This document shows, piece by piece, positions 63,020-64,000 of a stretch of 64,000 nt of DNA. The position numbers and the translations under genes are program-made. The notes under the pieces are model-generated. The model made no database searches. It had not been told where the DNA came from and worked only from the letters and a program-made list of their open reading frames with translations. Numbering within the stretch: position 1 is the first letter of the stretch; every line of letters starts with the position of its first letter. This DNA is from Osedax fenrisi (taxonomy: Eukaryota; Annelida; Polychaeta; Sabellida; Siboglinidae): the NCBI GenBank assembly GCA_964019155.1, contig OZ025243.1, forward strand, positions 25,052,444 through 25,116,443. Direction: 5' to 3'.

Positions 63020-63100
63020 CCACTGCTATGCCCCCATATAAATAGGGCATCGGGCATACATACATCAGCACCGCGGTCCTCACCAGGAAAGCTCGCCTGT
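63020..63100 (+). promoter_or_regulatory. TATA-box-like site in a GC-rich context
   Basis: TATAAATA at about 63037-63044 is flanked by CCCC and GGGC, followed by a mixed-composition stretch. It could be a promoter for the exon-like frame near 63260. No other core element is visible. Confidence 0.25.
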
Positions 63101-63255
63101 TCTACATGCATACATACACGCGCGCGTATGGCATACGCACATAGATATACGTGTATACGTAGATATACGTAGATATATACACACATAGCTAAGCGCGCGC
63201 ACATACAGAGCTAAACGCGCGCACAATGTGCCGCACACACCAGCGTTCAGTCGTA

Positions 63256-63361
63256 CGCGGATGTGTGATAACAGCGCCACCCCGTCTACGTTAGTGATAA
63301 CGACACGAACATATGGTCAACCCCTCTCTCGTGGTACACACACACGTGGTTGTGGTGCTGG
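63256..63361 (+). CDS. Unassigned exon-like frame
   Basis: DNSATPSTLVITTRTYGQPL and SRGTHTRGCGAGA are open on the plus strand, followed by a donor-like GCTG|GTAATA. Low complexity at the end and a CA-rich neighbourhood reduce confidence. An AGT triplet array follows. Confidence 0.22.
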
Positions 63362-63401
63362 TGCTGGTAATATAATACGGACATGCGCATTGCTATCTAA
63401 T

Positions 63402-63470
63402 AGCAGCAGTAGTAGTAGTAGTAGTAGTAGCATTAGTAGTAGTAGTAGAAGTAGTAGTAGTATTAGTATA
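63402..63470. repeat. (AGT)n microsatellite
   Basis: AGCAGTAGTAGT array with interruptions; the poly-Ser frame is an artefact. Confidence 0.9.
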
Positions 63471-63616
63471 TATTATATAGTATATAATGTATATTATACT
63501 CTCTACAGTGGTACTATATTATCCCATATGGTACTTTAAAGTCTTCTATAGCTGGTATATATATATGTATCGAATACGCGCATATCAGCGTTTGTGTATA
63601 GAGTATATCGTTGTGT

Positions 63617-63720
63617 GTATTGTACAGTGTACATTGTACAGTGTACATTGTACATTGTACAGTGTACAGTGTACAGTGTACAGTGTACAGTTTACAGTGT
63701 ACATTGTACAGTGTACAGTG
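63617..63720. repeat. TGTACA-centred palindromic tandem repeat
   Basis: Units GTACAGT and GTACATT alternate, each centred on the palindrome TGTACA, for about 14 copies. Confidence 0.93.
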
Positions 63721-64000
63721 TCAGTTTATTTTATCCAGTTTACGTATAGTATACGATGTATACGTATGAATGTCGCACAGTGTCACACGGACACCGACTC
63801 GCGGACTGTCTAGCATACTTTATAACCACATAGGGTAGGAGTAGAGTGTATATAGACAACCCTATATGGGAAATGTGTGTACAACCACTGTAAACTGAAT
63901 ATACATTATGTGTACAACGTAAACTTTCCTATAGACACCTATGTTATATAATAATTGTTTTCTTGCGTACCGGTGCGTTTATATTAAACTGCATATATAT
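63721..64000. other. Window end
   Basis: Mixed AT-rich sequence. No feature is supported. Confidence 0.4.

Noticed and set aside
62893..63280. Minus-strand Cys/Tyr/Val-rich frames near the right end
   Set aside because: They mostly translate TG/CA-rich and TATACG repeats and overlap each other in different frames.

Overview
The window is AT-rich nuclear DNA from a metazoan, most likely an invertebrate; I cannot name the species. The evidence is GT-AG introns, a cyclin A gene split over eight coding exons, L2/CR1-type and second-type LINE remnants, a tRNA-derived SINE family, hAT-like and TTAA-target MITEs, and many (TA)n, (CA)n and (CTA)n arrays. Almost none of the long open frames are genes. 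The real coding sequence lies in short, less AT-rich islands bounded by splice sites. I found these by translating the islands and checking that the intron phases agree.

Layout. 0-10 kb is gene-poor. It holds a self-nested palindromic DNA element (657-1846), a perfect hairpin (2083-2119), a truncated LINE 3' end (2795-3262), an unassigned GC-rich island (about 5365-5600) and a minus-strand SINE (7112-7385). From 10404 to about 34919 on the plus strand there is a JmjC (cupin-8) Fe(II)/2-oxoglutarate oxygenase gene with an N-terminal signal anchor. Eight exons are well supported, and four 3' exons are tentative but phase-compatible. Its introns hold two SINEs, a 2.8 kb hAT-like element containing a 0.9 kb triplet array, and three related TTAA-flanked MITEs. 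From 49137 down to 40186 on the minus strand lies a complete cyclin A gene: eight exons, 481 codons plus stop, with consistent phases at every junction. Candidate regulatory islands lie upstream (49.32-49.39 and 50.10-50.30 kb) and in intron 4 (43.31-43.64 kb).

50-64 kb is mostly repeats: a SINE copy, a 15-bp tandem array (53.5-54.0 kb), and a 4.4 kb satellite of about 92 copies of a 48-bp unit. That unit is four 12-bp monomers, and diverged 12-bp monomers flank the homogeneous core. A decayed LINE reverse-transcriptase tail on the minus strand interrupts the monomer field. A few unassigned exon-like islands (52.57, 53.01, 61.42, 62.2 and 63.3 kb) may belong to other genes.

The two identified genes have no evident functional link. 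One is a cell-cycle regulator; the other is a predicted membrane-anchored oxygenase. The strongest unusual signals are the nested insertion of one MITE family member into another with two separate 8-bp target duplications, the higher-order satellite, and the TTAA MITE trio.
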